Source: Candidatus Competibacteraceae bacterium | GTDB lineage: Bacteria > Pseudomonadota > Gammaproteobacteria > Competibacterales > Competibacteraceae | Assembly: GCA_020444905.1 (NCBI GenBank) | Contig: JAGRHQ010000012.1 | Span: 1 to 36,281 of the forward strand | Length of the DNA: 36,281 nucleotides | Direction: 5' to 3' | Shown: piece after piece, positions 8,101 to 15,063 of the stretch | Layout: every line of letters starts with the position of its first letter | Numbering within the stretch: position 1 is the stretch's first letter | Notes under the pieces: model-generated | Seen by the model: the letters and a program-made list of their open reading frames with translations, nothing else | What the model was told of the DNA's origin: nothing | Database searches by the model: none | Translations under genes and position numbers: made by a program

Positions 8101-9780
8101 CGGCAACAGGACCGCTGCCGCATTGCAAGCGAATGTGACCGGCATTTCTAACAAGGTGTCATCCAGACTGTGCAATATATAAGGCAATCGCAACTGCGCT
8201 GGCAACTCCAGAAATGGGCAATCTGTGAGCTGATGAAACACCAACCCGGATACTGACAAACTCGCTAAATCCGCCAGCAGCGCCTCCAATCCTTCGGACA
8301 ACCGATAATTCAGCAAGAATGGCAAGGGTCGCCAAGTCGCCCCCAGCGTCGCGGTCACTTCCTTCTCTGCAAATTGCCAGCACAACCATAACAGGTCTTC
8401 CTGCGGCAAGACATCAGAGAGCATGGAAAACGGCAAACGCGGATCATCCAGTCCATCGGGACCGATGATATGCAACAAACCGGCTGGCCATCGTCCATCC
8501 TGATCTCTTAATCTGGCGCGTTGCAAACGTTCCCGGAACGGACCCACCGGATCGCGTCGCAAATAATCCTGATAATCCGCCTCAGCCCTTGGGTATCGTT
8601 GACGCAACATTGCATTATTCCGCGCCACGCGCCAACGCTTCTCCGTCCCGAACGATACTCCGCCCCGATGAGCGACAAACACCCCGGGAGCGCCCACATG
8701 CCGCCAACCCCGCCGCCTCGCCCGTAGACACCAGTCGGTATCCTCGCCATAACCGCCGGTCAAGCTGACTTCATCCAGATAACCTACCTCGGCCAGGGCG
8801 CGACGCTTCACATAAAGACAAAACCCGCAACCTACCTCCAAGTCCGGCAGATCCCCTTTCCAGGATTGCCGAGCCAACTGGTCGAGAGTCACCTGCAGCT
8901 CTGCATCCGGCAGGGGATAACATTGCCGCGATCTGGGAAAACTCATCAATTCCCCGCAATTACTGAACGGCGTCACCGAAGCAATCCAAGGATCGCGATA
9001 AGCTGCATCGCGTAATCGATCCAGCCAGTCCCCGCAAACACGGGTATCCGCATTCAGCCAGACGACATCACGATCCGGATGGCGCGCCATACCCCGGTTC
9101 ATCCCGCGGATAAACCCTAGATTCACCGTATGGCGCACCAGAGTTACTGCTCCGACATCCGCCCATTGTTCAAGAACAGCCGTCAACTCTGGCTCTGGCG
9201 ATGCATCGTCCAACACGATAATTTCGTGATGCGTTGCATTCAGTGGTCGGGCCGTAATCAGACTTTCCAGACAAGCCAGCGTATCTGTGTAACCACGATA
9301 AACGGGAACCAGCACATCTACAGGTTGTGTCAATGGATCTTGAACCGGAGCCGGCGGTGGGACAAAAGGCGGCGCACTGGCTAGTGTTTGAACAGTCAAG
9401 CATTCATCAGATACCGAGCGATTGGATGAACGGACCATCGCCTGGTATGCAGGATTGAGAGGATCGATTTCCAGCGCTAATTCTGTCAGGGTATCCGCCA
9501 TCTTGATGGCGCCTTGAAGGTGCGCCGCCCGCGCCAGCAAGGCTAGTACATCCGCCCGCTCGGGTAATAGCAACCGAGCATTCGCCAGAAATGCAAAAGC
9601 CTGTTGATAAGCCTGATTTCTCAGGGCCAACAGACCTCGCCACAACAACGCCTCAGGGCGCGTCGCGGGTTCCGCCATCGCCAATATCAATAGCGCATGA
9701 GCTTCCTGGATCGCGCCAGATCGCAATAGTCGGTCAAAGCGTGAAAACAGGGTATCCTGTAAATCCAGCGTCTCACTCAC
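5197..9780 (-). CDS. Large multidomain protein with two GT2 glycosyltransferase domains
   Basis: This 1527-residue protein starts at a GTG codon (9780-9778) and is the first gene of the operon. Residues 10-115 form TPR-like helices. Residues 153-400 are a GT2 domain with VDVLVPVYRGYTDTLACLES, VLDDAS, the motif LNADT (242-246) and GGYGEDTDWCLRARRRGW. Residues about 430-720 form an alpha/beta segment that could be a degenerate GT-B domain but lacks clear catalytic motifs. Two beta modules follow at about 730-825 (HGWVLDR) and 838-935 (VGWVWDP). A second GT2 domain lies at 1239-1480, with VSLVVPTRDQPKLLRACLEG, VDND, LVNNDIEV near 1327 and FNDVDFCLRLRERG. Two GT2 heads in one chain suggest a polymerising or two-step transferase for a surface glycan. 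Residues about 1131-1153 are encoded by an inserted repeat, described separately. No membrane segment is obvious. Confidence 0.85.
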   Translation of the reverse strand: MSETLDLQDTLFSRFDRLLRSGAIQEAHALLILAMAEPATRPEALLWRGLLALRNQAYQQAFAFLANARLLLPERADVLALLARAAHLQGAIKMADTLTELALEIDPLNPAYQAMVRSSNRSVSDECLTVQTLASAPPFVPPPAPVQDPLTQPVDVLVPVYRGYTDTLACLESLITARPLNATHHEIIVLDDASPEPELTAVLEQWADVGAVTLVRHTVNLGFIRGMNRGMARHPDRDVVWLNADTRVCGDWLDRLRDAAYRDPWIASVTPFSNCGELMSFPRSRQCYPLPDAELQVTLDQLARQSWKGDLPDLEVGCGFCLYVKRRALAEVGYLDEVSLTGGYGEDTDWCLRARRRGWRHVGAPGVFVAHRGGVSFGTEKRWRVARNNAMLRQRYPRAEADYQDYLRRDPVGPFRERLQRARLRDQDGRWPAGLLHIIGPDGLDDPRLPFSMLSDVLPQEDLLWLCWQFAEKEVTATLGATWRPLPFLLNYRLSEGLEALLADLASLSVSGLVFHQLTDCPFLELPAQLRLPYILHSLDDTLLEMPVTFACNAAAVLLPFQALLPRYKAAHPQAQLQVVSSVKITSPLGDREKLASSSAVVIADRLDSARIAGRWLALARHFALNNGPFLLLTEATPWEQELQATGQVFRLPIIRDVPISELARLAGGQAAVSLDDDPGAGWMAPALANRLKLPLYAPPSAVGEEAGAVVLPFPAPFASPPYPSASPQEAFNTIIGELTGLAGDVLHGWVLDRAAADVRLCVEAHVDEAVVAVARADQFQGAVSEGDGFHGFALSLRPGQLRRARRIAVRVTNQGPWLPGALMLSERQESPAPPPASQAWFSGGLQIVGWVWDPVTPDRHVEVSVREGGQVLVRAIANQRHPALASRPSDDHGFTIDLPWSLADGKRHELFLESDRGHSLTDSPISVCCHPEGLAALVDRLWPEVDADPARALLVNLAISQDRRSPRNAGFVHYPDWFATFEQPGAMPATSGKIGVLLLGEGTEAEMTVSKVSLANQRLPAVKIWRAAAGELRSALETALATLGEEALLVPLWVGDHLTSHALDHLVALLADPGIAWGYADCDQEGPEGERTHPWFKPAWDLELFFGVDLVSTGSVFRVRTLWAALELLRKIPPDPPFAKGRTFEEPFAKEGASGVEPDWPWLLAAVVAGGGRVAHGPRVLYHRRRDAPHWPQEGPLDKSRLAALQWLAARQAPGALVKPLVDWPGLSQVVWPLPELPKVSLVVPTRDQPKLLRACLEGLLNRTDYPNLEIVVVDNDSIEAETREVLATAVSQGVRVLAHPYPFNYSAINNRAVAVASGTIVGLVNNDIEVLESGWLREMVSQLLRPGVGAVGAKLLWPNGMVQHGGVTVGIEGLAAHVGNAWHDRDPGYLGFNHLVRRQSAVTAACLLVKKADYVALGGLDEQAFPVAFNDVDFCLRLRERGLTVVWTPFARLMHRESASRGKEDRPEKIARAQREQANVRRRWAGRLAGVDPCYHPSLNGDWSVGPFGGLALPPFRRTPRNVEG
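6323..6388. repeat. REP-like inverted repeat inserted within a coding sequence
   Basis: Two arms, CCCTCCTTTGCAAAAGG (6323-6339) and CCCTTTGCAAAAGGAGGG (6356-6373), form an imperfect inverted repeat. They are followed by TCAGGGGGGATC. The whole matches the style of short mobile palindromic repeats that are usually intergenic in proteobacteria and cyanobacteria. Here the element is read in frame by the minus-strand glycosyltransferase gene and encodes a proline- and phenylalanine-rich peptide (IPPDPPFAKG then EEPFAKEG) in a loop of the second half of the protein. The frame is kept, so the gene is not broken. Confidence 0.7.
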
Positions 9781-9840
9781 TTTAGAGTTTCTTTAATTGT
9801 TTATAAAACAAACAAAATTATTCAATTTTTTGGATTTTGA

Positions 9841-9895
9841 ACAACAAAAAACCTCTGCTTAACCAACTCCCCAAACGGGGAGCAGCAAGCAGAGG
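9841..9895 (-). terminator. Rho-independent terminator after the RTX/DUF4214 gene
   Basis: CCTCTGCTT (9852-9860) pairs with AAGCAGAGG (9887-9895), with an inner CTCCCC/GGGGAG stem between them. On the minus strand the hairpin is followed by TTTTTTGTTGT. It lies just after the stop of the secreted-protein gene and separates it from the glycosyltransferase operon downstream. Confidence 0.85.
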
Positions 9896-9916
9896 GATTG
9901 AGTTAAAAGTTAGGAA

Positions 9917-10993
9917 TCAGATCCAGCCTTCGATGAGCTGCACCGTATCGCTATGGTAGTTCGCGGCTTCGGGAGATCCGGAGATGAACACCGTGATCTG
10001 ACTACGCGAGTACGCATCGGTTTCTAGGACGTTGACCCAGAAATCCAGACCCTCTTGCTCGGCCTCGCGGCCCAGTGAGTTCTCGTACAGAGCGCGCACG
10101 AATTCTTCGTTCGTAAGATCATCGGGGTTGCCGAACTTAGACTGGAATTCGTCGGAGTGCAGGAAGAATTCAGCAATTTGCGCCGTAGTCCAGCTACCGC
10201 TTGCGGCAGCTTCGGCCCAGAACTTCGCACCGCCAGGTTCGGCAGAGCGTTCCAATAAGGATTCATACATCCGCATGGCGGCCGCAACATTCACATCGCC
10301 CGATACCGTCATGGAACCGCCATCGGTGAAGGAAATGTACTCGGCATTGCTTACGGTTGCACTGTTCGCGCCCGCAATAACCAAAGCGCCATCCTGTACA
10401 GTGATGCTGTAACTGCTCTTGGAGCCGCTCATTTGTAACAGGTCATAGCCTGCGCCAGCGTCAACAGTGTCGCTGCCAGAATCCGAGACAACAGTGTCAT
10501 CGCCGGTGGCCGTGCTGACGCTGTCATCGCCGGTGCCACCCATCACGCTATCATTGCCGCCTGATGTGGTCAGCGTATCATTACCATTGCCCCCTTCCAG
10601 GGTCGTGTTACGATCGCCATTGACGGTAATGACGTCATCGCCATTGCCACTCACAATAACCCGTTCCACTGTGTTGAACGTGACCGTAACGCCAACATCG
10701 GAATCAATGATAAAGACATGGGCTTGGCTTAGCGCCTCGGTCAACTGGAGAACCTGATTCTCAGTAGCTCCGGATAGATCAATAATCAGGACATCGGCTT
10801 GGCCGGAAGGTTGAACAACGGTTAGTTCGCCCGTCTCCGGATTGAAAGTCGCGCTGGCAACATTGACCGGTTCACTTGGATCCGTGATGCCAAGTACTTG
10901 TTCGATAGCGTTCTTGGTTGACTCGGATACGCCGGGATTTTGGTCCAGCAGGTTGTCAAATTCACCGCCTGTTATCGGCTCATCGTATTGCAT
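9917..10993 (-). CDS. RTX-repeat, DUF4214-domain secreted surface protein
   Basis: This 358-residue acidic protein has no N-terminal signal peptide. Residues 116-185 contain degenerate RTX-type calcium-binding repeats (GNGDD, GGNGNDT, GGNDSV, GGTGDDS, TGDDTV, GSDTVDAGAGYD). Residues 235-345 form a DUF4214 domain (AAAMRMYESLLERSAEPGGAKFWAEA then LTNEEFVRALYENSLGREAEQEGLDFWV), a module found in S-layer-like and RTX exoproteins. The chain ends in a short hydrophobic tail, QLIEGWI. This combination fits export by a type I secretion system with calcium-dependent folding outside the cell. No ABC exporter genes lie in the window. It has its own terminator. The gene follows the unknown protein at 11032-11964 by 38 bases and probably shares its transcript. 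It may be a client of the neighbouring glycosylation operon, which is an inference. Confidence 0.8.
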   Translation of the reverse strand: MQYDEPITGGEFDNLLDQNPGVSESTKNAIEQVLGITDPSEPVNVASATFNPETGELTVVQPSGQADVLIIDLSGATENQVLQLTEALSQAHVFIIDSDVGVTVTFNTVERVIVSGNGDDVITVNGDRNTTLEGGNGNDTLTTSGGNDSVMGGTGDDSVSTATGDDTVVSDSGSDTVDAGAGYDLLQMSGSKSSYSITVQDGALVIAGANSATVSNAEYISFTDGGSMTVSGDVNVAAAMRMYESLLERSAEPGGAKFWAEAAASGSWTTAQIAEFFLHSDEFQSKFGNPDDLTNEEFVRALYENSLGREAEQEGLDFWVNVLETDAYSRSQITVFISGSPEAANYHSDTVQLIEGWI

Positions 10994-11031
10994 AGCAGTT
11001 TCCCGTTAAGAGAGTTTAAGGTTTCATACCT

Positions 11032-11964
11032 CTAATTTGCCCTGAAGATTTGCGTAATTCGTGGATCATCCCAAGGGGAAGTGAAACGGGAAACGGTAGC
11101 TTCCCCCTTCGGGGCAATCGATACAAACAGAGCAACCAAATGCTCCGAACCCTTGGGTCCGGAAAGCTTTTGCCCGGAGACAACAGCAAGCGGGGGACCA
11201 CCCGCGAAAGCTACTTGTCCGGACAGTTCAAAATCAGCAGCCTTTGGACCCGCCAACGCGAACGACACTGCAGTAATCGGCGCCGCCTTACGGCGAGTGC
11301 CCGCATAACCGCCGGAAAAAATGGCGGGTGTCTGGCCAATCCCTTCGACTCTACAAGTGTAGACCAAATCCACGTCCTGCGAGCGGTTTTTCCATTCGAT
11401 GGCAAAGCCTTCAAGACGCGCCTGACCATTTGGATCACCTAACCAGTCATTAGTCACTGATACATCGCCTCGCCGCTCAATATGGCCGAACAACTGCAAT
11501 AATTCAAAAGCCGGGTTTGCACGACTTGGCGTCGCCGGTCGGGGGGGATTAACTGTTGCTGCGGCCAGCTCAAATGGATTGCTGTCCATCGCCGGCTGAT
11601 CGCGACTGACGCTACTCGAAGGTGAAGACTGAATAAGATTCTCGGAAGTATCGATACGGTCAATACGTAAATCAACAGAGGAGGTAGTATTGCCCTGTAA
11701 GTGATATTCAGCCACCAGGATCCCTGCCTGATCCCCTCGCACCCGGACGATCACGCAATCGCCAAGACGAGATAAGGTATTTCTTGAAACGCCTTCGGCC
11801 GGAAAAAAATCGATGGTTCCTTTACCAAGAGGAGCGGGTTGCAAGGTTAACAGGATAATTTCGTTCCTGGGTAGTTTGGATGCATAGCGAAAGATATGCA
11901 TGCCTGGCTTTAGCATGATGACTCGCGTCGAAATGTTCAATTTATTATCGGCATCTTGAATCAA
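11032..11964 (-). CDS. Conserved protein of unknown function, two beta-rich halves
   Basis: I do not recognise this protein. From a TTG at 11964-11962 it is 310 residues long. That start is chosen because an AAAGAGGA ribosome binding site lies seven bases upstream. A longer frame from a TTG at 12018 would translate a REP-like palindrome and is unlikely to be used. Residues 1-100 are strand-rich (VIMLKPGMHIFRYASKL, then EIILLTLQPAPLG). A serine- and proline-rich linker follows at about 115-160. Residues 170-300 form a second domain with GQARLEGFAIEWKN, YTCRVEGIGQTP, GYAGTRRKAAPI and FVSIAPKGEA. The G-x-GTR pattern after an aromatic strand recalls the layout of ChW-type surface modules, but this is only a resemblance. 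No signal peptide or membrane segment is visible. Its position before an RTX protein gene suggests a surface or secretion role. Confidence 0.65.
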   Translation of the reverse strand: MIQDADNKLNISTRVIMLKPGMHIFRYASKLPRNEIILLTLQPAPLGKGTIDFFPAEGVSRNTLSRLGDCVIVRVRGDQAGILVAEYHLQGNTTSSVDLRIDRIDTSENLIQSSPSSSVSRDQPAMDSNPFELAAATVNPPRPATPSRANPAFELLQLFGHIERRGDVSVTNDWLGDPNGQARLEGFAIEWKNRSQDVDLVYTCRVEGIGQTPAIFSGGYAGTRRKAAPITAVSFALAGPKAADFELSGQVAFAGGPPLAVVSGQKLSGPKGSEHLVALFVSIAPKGEATVSRFTSPWDDPRITQIFRAN

Positions 11965-11971
11965 GACAGAT

Positions 11972-11979
11972 TCCTCTTT
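11972..11979 (-). promoter_or_regulatory. Ribosome binding site supporting a TTG start
   Basis: AAAGAGGA on the minus strand lies seven bases before TTG 11964-11962. It is the best Shine-Dalgarno sequence near the 5' end of this gene and decides the start over the TTG at 12018. Confidence 0.6.
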
Positions 11980-11992
11980 ACGTAAATACGTG

Positions 11993-12027
11993 TAGTTGGG
12001 TTGCCGAAAGGACGCCAACCCAACTTA
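11993..12027. repeat. REP-like palindrome between malQ and the next gene
   Basis: GTTGGGTTG (11995-12003) and CAACCCAAC (12016-12024) form a perfect nine-base inverted repeat with a 12-base loop. Palindromes of the GTTGGGTT...AACCCAAC kind are common dispersed intergenic repeats in proteobacteria. It could form a hairpin in the transcript downstream of malQ. It has no clear U-run, so I do not call it a terminator. Confidence 0.65.
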
Positions 12028-12066
12028 CAATGATGCGTTGTTATTCTCTCTTGGTCTTCATAGGAT

Positions 12067-13542
12067 TTACGTTCGTCCATATAACTCCAAAAGATGCCGG
12101 TAGTGCCCGGCGATCTGCGGCCCGACCTGCTCCCAACGGAAGCGCCAGCGCCAACACCCCTCCGCAATTCCAGGTTGATTCATCCGATGCTCGCCATCAA
12201 GCGCCAACACATCCTGCATCGGAATGATCGCTAAACGCGCAACAGATGTCAATGCAGTGCGTACTAGTAGCTCTGGCATCTGTTCAGGTTTTCCACCCAG
12301 GTAATCGAACAGATGGTTTCTCGTTCCCGCATCCAGCTCATTAAACCAGCCGAGCGTAGTATTATTATCATGTGTTCCCGTATACACCACAGTATTACGA
12401 ATATGATGGTGAGGTAGATAGGGATTATTTGCATCGCCGCCAAATGCGAAATGCAGGACTTTCATTCCAGGCAGACCATGCGCATCACGTAAGGCCTCCA
12501 CTTCGGGCGTGATAATTCCCAAATCCTCGGCCACTAGGGGCAGGCGGCCAAACTCCTCCCGTAGCGACTTCAATAATTCATCGCCAGGCGCGGGTTGCCA
12601 GCGTCCATGTGCGGCTGTCTCCGCTTGAGCAGGCACCTCCCAGTAAGCTTCCAGTCCTCGAAAGTGATCAATCCGTAAGAGATCGAACTGTGTAAGCTGT
12701 GTGCGAATACGTGCTTTCCACCATTGGAAACCCGTCTGGCGCATTGCCTCCCAGTCGTAATGGGGATTGCCCCATAACTGGCCAGTGGCCGAGAAATAAT
12801 CTGGCGGCACCCCGGCAACGACCTCCCGTCGCCCCTCTTGATCGAGCAGAAATGCCTCACGCTGAGCCCAGACATCGGCGCTATCATACCCAACAAATAA
12901 TGGGATATCGCCAAAGATGAGAATGTTTCGCTGGTTGGCGTACTGCTTGAGCCGGGTCCATTGCTGGAAGAACAGAAATTGCTCGAACTTGCGTTGAGCG
13001 ATAACTGGTGCATATTCCTCCCGCACCGAAATCAGGGTGTCTGGATGACGGTCACGCAATTCGCGTGGCCATTCGCACCACGCTTTTTGCCGATGCGCTG
13101 CACGGATGGCTTGGTAAAGCGCATAATCATCCAGCCAATGGGCATGATGGCGCTGAAAAATTATATAGGCGTCCCGTTCAGCAGCGCCATGCGCCTGGAA
13201 TCCCTGATAAGCTTCGATCAGTCGCCGCTGACGATAGGCCCAGCCATCCTCTCCCAGCTGTGGCCCGTTATCAGGTTGCAACCAGCCTGCCTCCAACAAC
13301 GGTTCCAGAGCGATCAGGCGTGGATTGCCGGCATGAACCGACTGTGCTGAATAAGGTGATAAATCCTCGTGAGGTGGCCCCAGCGGCAGGGTTTGCCAGA
13401 CTGTAAAACCACAGGCCGCCATTAAGTCTAGAAATCGATAAGCATTGGGTCCCAGATCGCCATTATCATAATGGCCAGGTAGTGAAGTCGGGTGCAATAG
13501 CAATCCGGCGCGGCGCCGTTCGAATGGCGAAGCCATACTCAT
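12067..13542 (-). CDS. malQ: 4-alpha-glucanotransferase (amylomaltase, GH77)
   Basis: This 491-residue protein transfers alpha-1,4-glucan segments between maltodextrins in the cytoplasm. It opens with the GH77 signature RRAGLLLHPTSLPGHYDNGDLG. The catalytic nucleophile is D292 in LLRIDHFRGLEAYWEVP, the acid/base is E339 in LVAEDLG, and D392 lies in YTGTHDNNTTLGWF. Length and motif order match the short bacterial and plant D-enzyme class rather than the longer E. coli MalQ with its N-terminal extension. ATG 13542 is preceded by AGAGGG at suitable spacing. It lies 61 bases downstream of glgC on the same strand, so the two are probably cotranscribed. This links maltodextrin recycling to ADP-glucose supply. 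Confidence 0.95.
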   Translation of the reverse strand: MSMASPFERRRAGLLLHPTSLPGHYDNGDLGPNAYRFLDLMAACGFTVWQTLPLGPPHEDLSPYSAQSVHAGNPRLIALEPLLEAGWLQPDNGPQLGEDGWAYRQRRLIEAYQGFQAHGAAERDAYIIFQRHHAHWLDDYALYQAIRAAHRQKAWCEWPRELRDRHPDTLISVREEYAPVIAQRKFEQFLFFQQWTRLKQYANQRNILIFGDIPLFVGYDSADVWAQREAFLLDQEGRREVVAGVPPDYFSATGQLWGNPHYDWEAMRQTGFQWWKARIRTQLTQFDLLRIDHFRGLEAYWEVPAQAETAAHGRWQPAPGDELLKSLREEFGRLPLVAEDLGIITPEVEALRDAHGLPGMKVLHFAFGGDANNPYLPHHHIRNTVVYTGTHDNNTTLGWFNELDAGTRNHLFDYLGGKPEQMPELLVRTALTSVARLAIIPMQDVLALDGEHRMNQPGIAEGCWRWRFRWEQVGPQIAGHYRHLLELYGRT

Positions 13543-13603
13543 AAAATATTACCCTCTGATTTTGTTGAGTTTAAGTGGTTGAGCGCACCAGCGTAGGAGA
13601 TAG

Positions 13604-14875
13604 TCACCGGATATGTTGTCGCTCTTGACCCAGCATTTCCCGAGTAACGAGTACTACGCCCTGCTCCGTTCGATAGAAATGCCGGGCATCTTCCTCGGCG
13701 TTCTCTCCAATTACCGTGCCCGGCGGAATGACGCAGCCCCGATCAATGATAACCTTGCGCAGGCGACAATAACGGCCAATATCGACATCGGGTAATACAA
13801 CGGCATCGCGCAGGTAAACGTAAGAATGAACTTGCACTCGTGGAAACAGTAATGAGTGATTCACATAACCGCCTGATACAATGCAGCCATCCGCCACCAT
13901 GGAGTCCACAGCCATACCCCGTCGTCCATCATCGTCAAATACGAATTTGGCGGGAGGAGCTTGGTCCTGATAGGTCCAGATCGGCCAATTCTGATCGTAA
14001 AGGTTGAGATCCGGATCGATGTCGACCATCTCCATGTTCGTCTCCCAGAAAGCGTCAACGGTGCCTACATCACGCCAATAGCTTTGGGCCTTGGTCTGTA
14101 CATCGCGAAAAGGATAGGCGACGACGCGATAATGGTGAAGGAGGCTAGGAAGAATATCCTTGCTGAAATCGTGGCTGGAATGAGCGTTCTCGGCATCATC
14201 CATCAGTCGCTGACAAAGGAATTCCGTGTTGAATACATAAATTCCCATGGAAACTAATGTAGTGTTCTCTCGTCCTGGCAATCCCATGGGGTGTTCGGGT
14301 TTTTCCTGAAATTCGGTAATCTGATCCCGGTCATTGATGGTGATAACGCCAAACTCCCGGGCGCGCTCGCGGGGCGCCTCGATGCTGCCGACCGTGACAT
14401 CGGCTTTAGTTTCGACATGGTGGGCCAGCATGGGGCCATAGTCCATCTTGTAAATATGATCCCCAGCCAGAATAAGCACGAATTCCGGCATATGGTTTCT
14501 AATAATATCAAGATTTTGATAGACCGCATCTGCAGTTCCCTTGTACCATGACGCTTCATCGATGCGCTGCTGAGCGGGCAATAATTCAACGAATTCGCCA
14601 AATTCGCCCCGAAGAAATCCCCAGCCGCGCTGAATGTGTTGGATGAGTGAATGGGCCTTGTATTGGGTGAGTATACAGACCCGTCGAATGCCCGAGTTGA
14701 TGCAATTGGATAGGGGGAAATCGATAATTCGGTACTTGCCGCCGAAGGGCGTAGCGGGTTTTGCGCGCCATAAGGTCAGATGCTTCAGCCGGCTGCCCCG
14801 ACCGCCCGCCAGGACCAGCGCTAGAGTCTCTCGGGTCAGACGACTAACAAAACGTGAGGTTGTGGCGTCGCTCAT
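13604..14875 (-). CDS. glgC: Glucose-1-phosphate adenylyltransferase
   Basis: GlgC makes ADP-glucose from ATP and glucose-1-phosphate, the committed step of bacterial glycogen synthesis. From ATG 14875 it has 423 residues, close to E. coli GlgC. The frame is open to 15052, but the upstream part has no family resemblance and the chosen ATG has AGAGGGG before it. Family motifs are LVLAGGRGSRLKHLT, RAKPATPFGGKYRIIDFPLSNCINSGIRR (split by eye; it contains the lysine equivalent to the activator-site lysine of E. coli), ASWYKGTADAVYQNL, ILAGDHIYKMDY and SYWRDVGTVDAFWE. The C-terminal left-handed beta-helix has VIDRGCVIPPGTVIGENAEEDARHF. It is divergent from glgB and is followed by malQ. Confidence 0.96.
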   Translation of the reverse strand: MSDATTSRFVSRLTRETLALVLAGGRGSRLKHLTLWRAKPATPFGGKYRIIDFPLSNCINSGIRRVCILTQYKAHSLIQHIQRGWGFLRGEFGEFVELLPAQQRIDEASWYKGTADAVYQNLDIIRNHMPEFVLILAGDHIYKMDYGPMLAHHVETKADVTVGSIEAPRERAREFGVITINDRDQITEFQEKPEHPMGLPGRENTTLVSMGIYVFNTEFLCQRLMDDAENAHSSHDFSKDILPSLLHHYRVVAYPFRDVQTKAQSYWRDVGTVDAFWETNMEMVDIDPDLNLYDQNWPIWTYQDQAPPAKFVFDDDGRRGMAVDSMVADGCIVSGGYVNHSLLFPRVQVHSYVYLRDAVVLPDVDIGRYCRLRKVIIDRGCVIPPGTVIGENAEEDARHFYRTEQGVVLVTREMLGQERQHIR

Positions 14876-14909
14876 GCGTTTGATTCCCCTCTTTGGTATG
14901 CTTACCTTG

Positions 14910-14915
14910 ATTATA
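14910..14915 (-). promoter_or_regulatory. Candidate -10 box for glgC
   Basis: On the minus strand this reads TATAAT, a perfect -10 hexamer, placed about 35 bases before the glgC ATG. No good -35 box is visible at 16-18 bases spacing, so the promoter may depend on an activator. The 188-base glgC-glgB spacer must also hold the glgB promoter. A weak TATAGT at 14996-15001 on the plus strand is the best candidate. Confidence 0.4.
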
Positions 14916-15063
14916 GGACTTGGGAATGAAGTGTGGATGAAGCGCAGGGTATGAACGAACCACTGTTGCCTTGGGCGGAAGCTGGAATGTTTCAGTATAG
15001 TAATTGGTTTCAAAATTGATTCTTGCAACTCATGGATCCCTTTCCGGCGCATGAGCGGGTTGG

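Noticed and set aside
14876..15052. In-frame extension upstream of glgC
   Set aside because: The frame stays open, but these residues are unlike GlgC. The family start with a ribosome binding site is at 14875.
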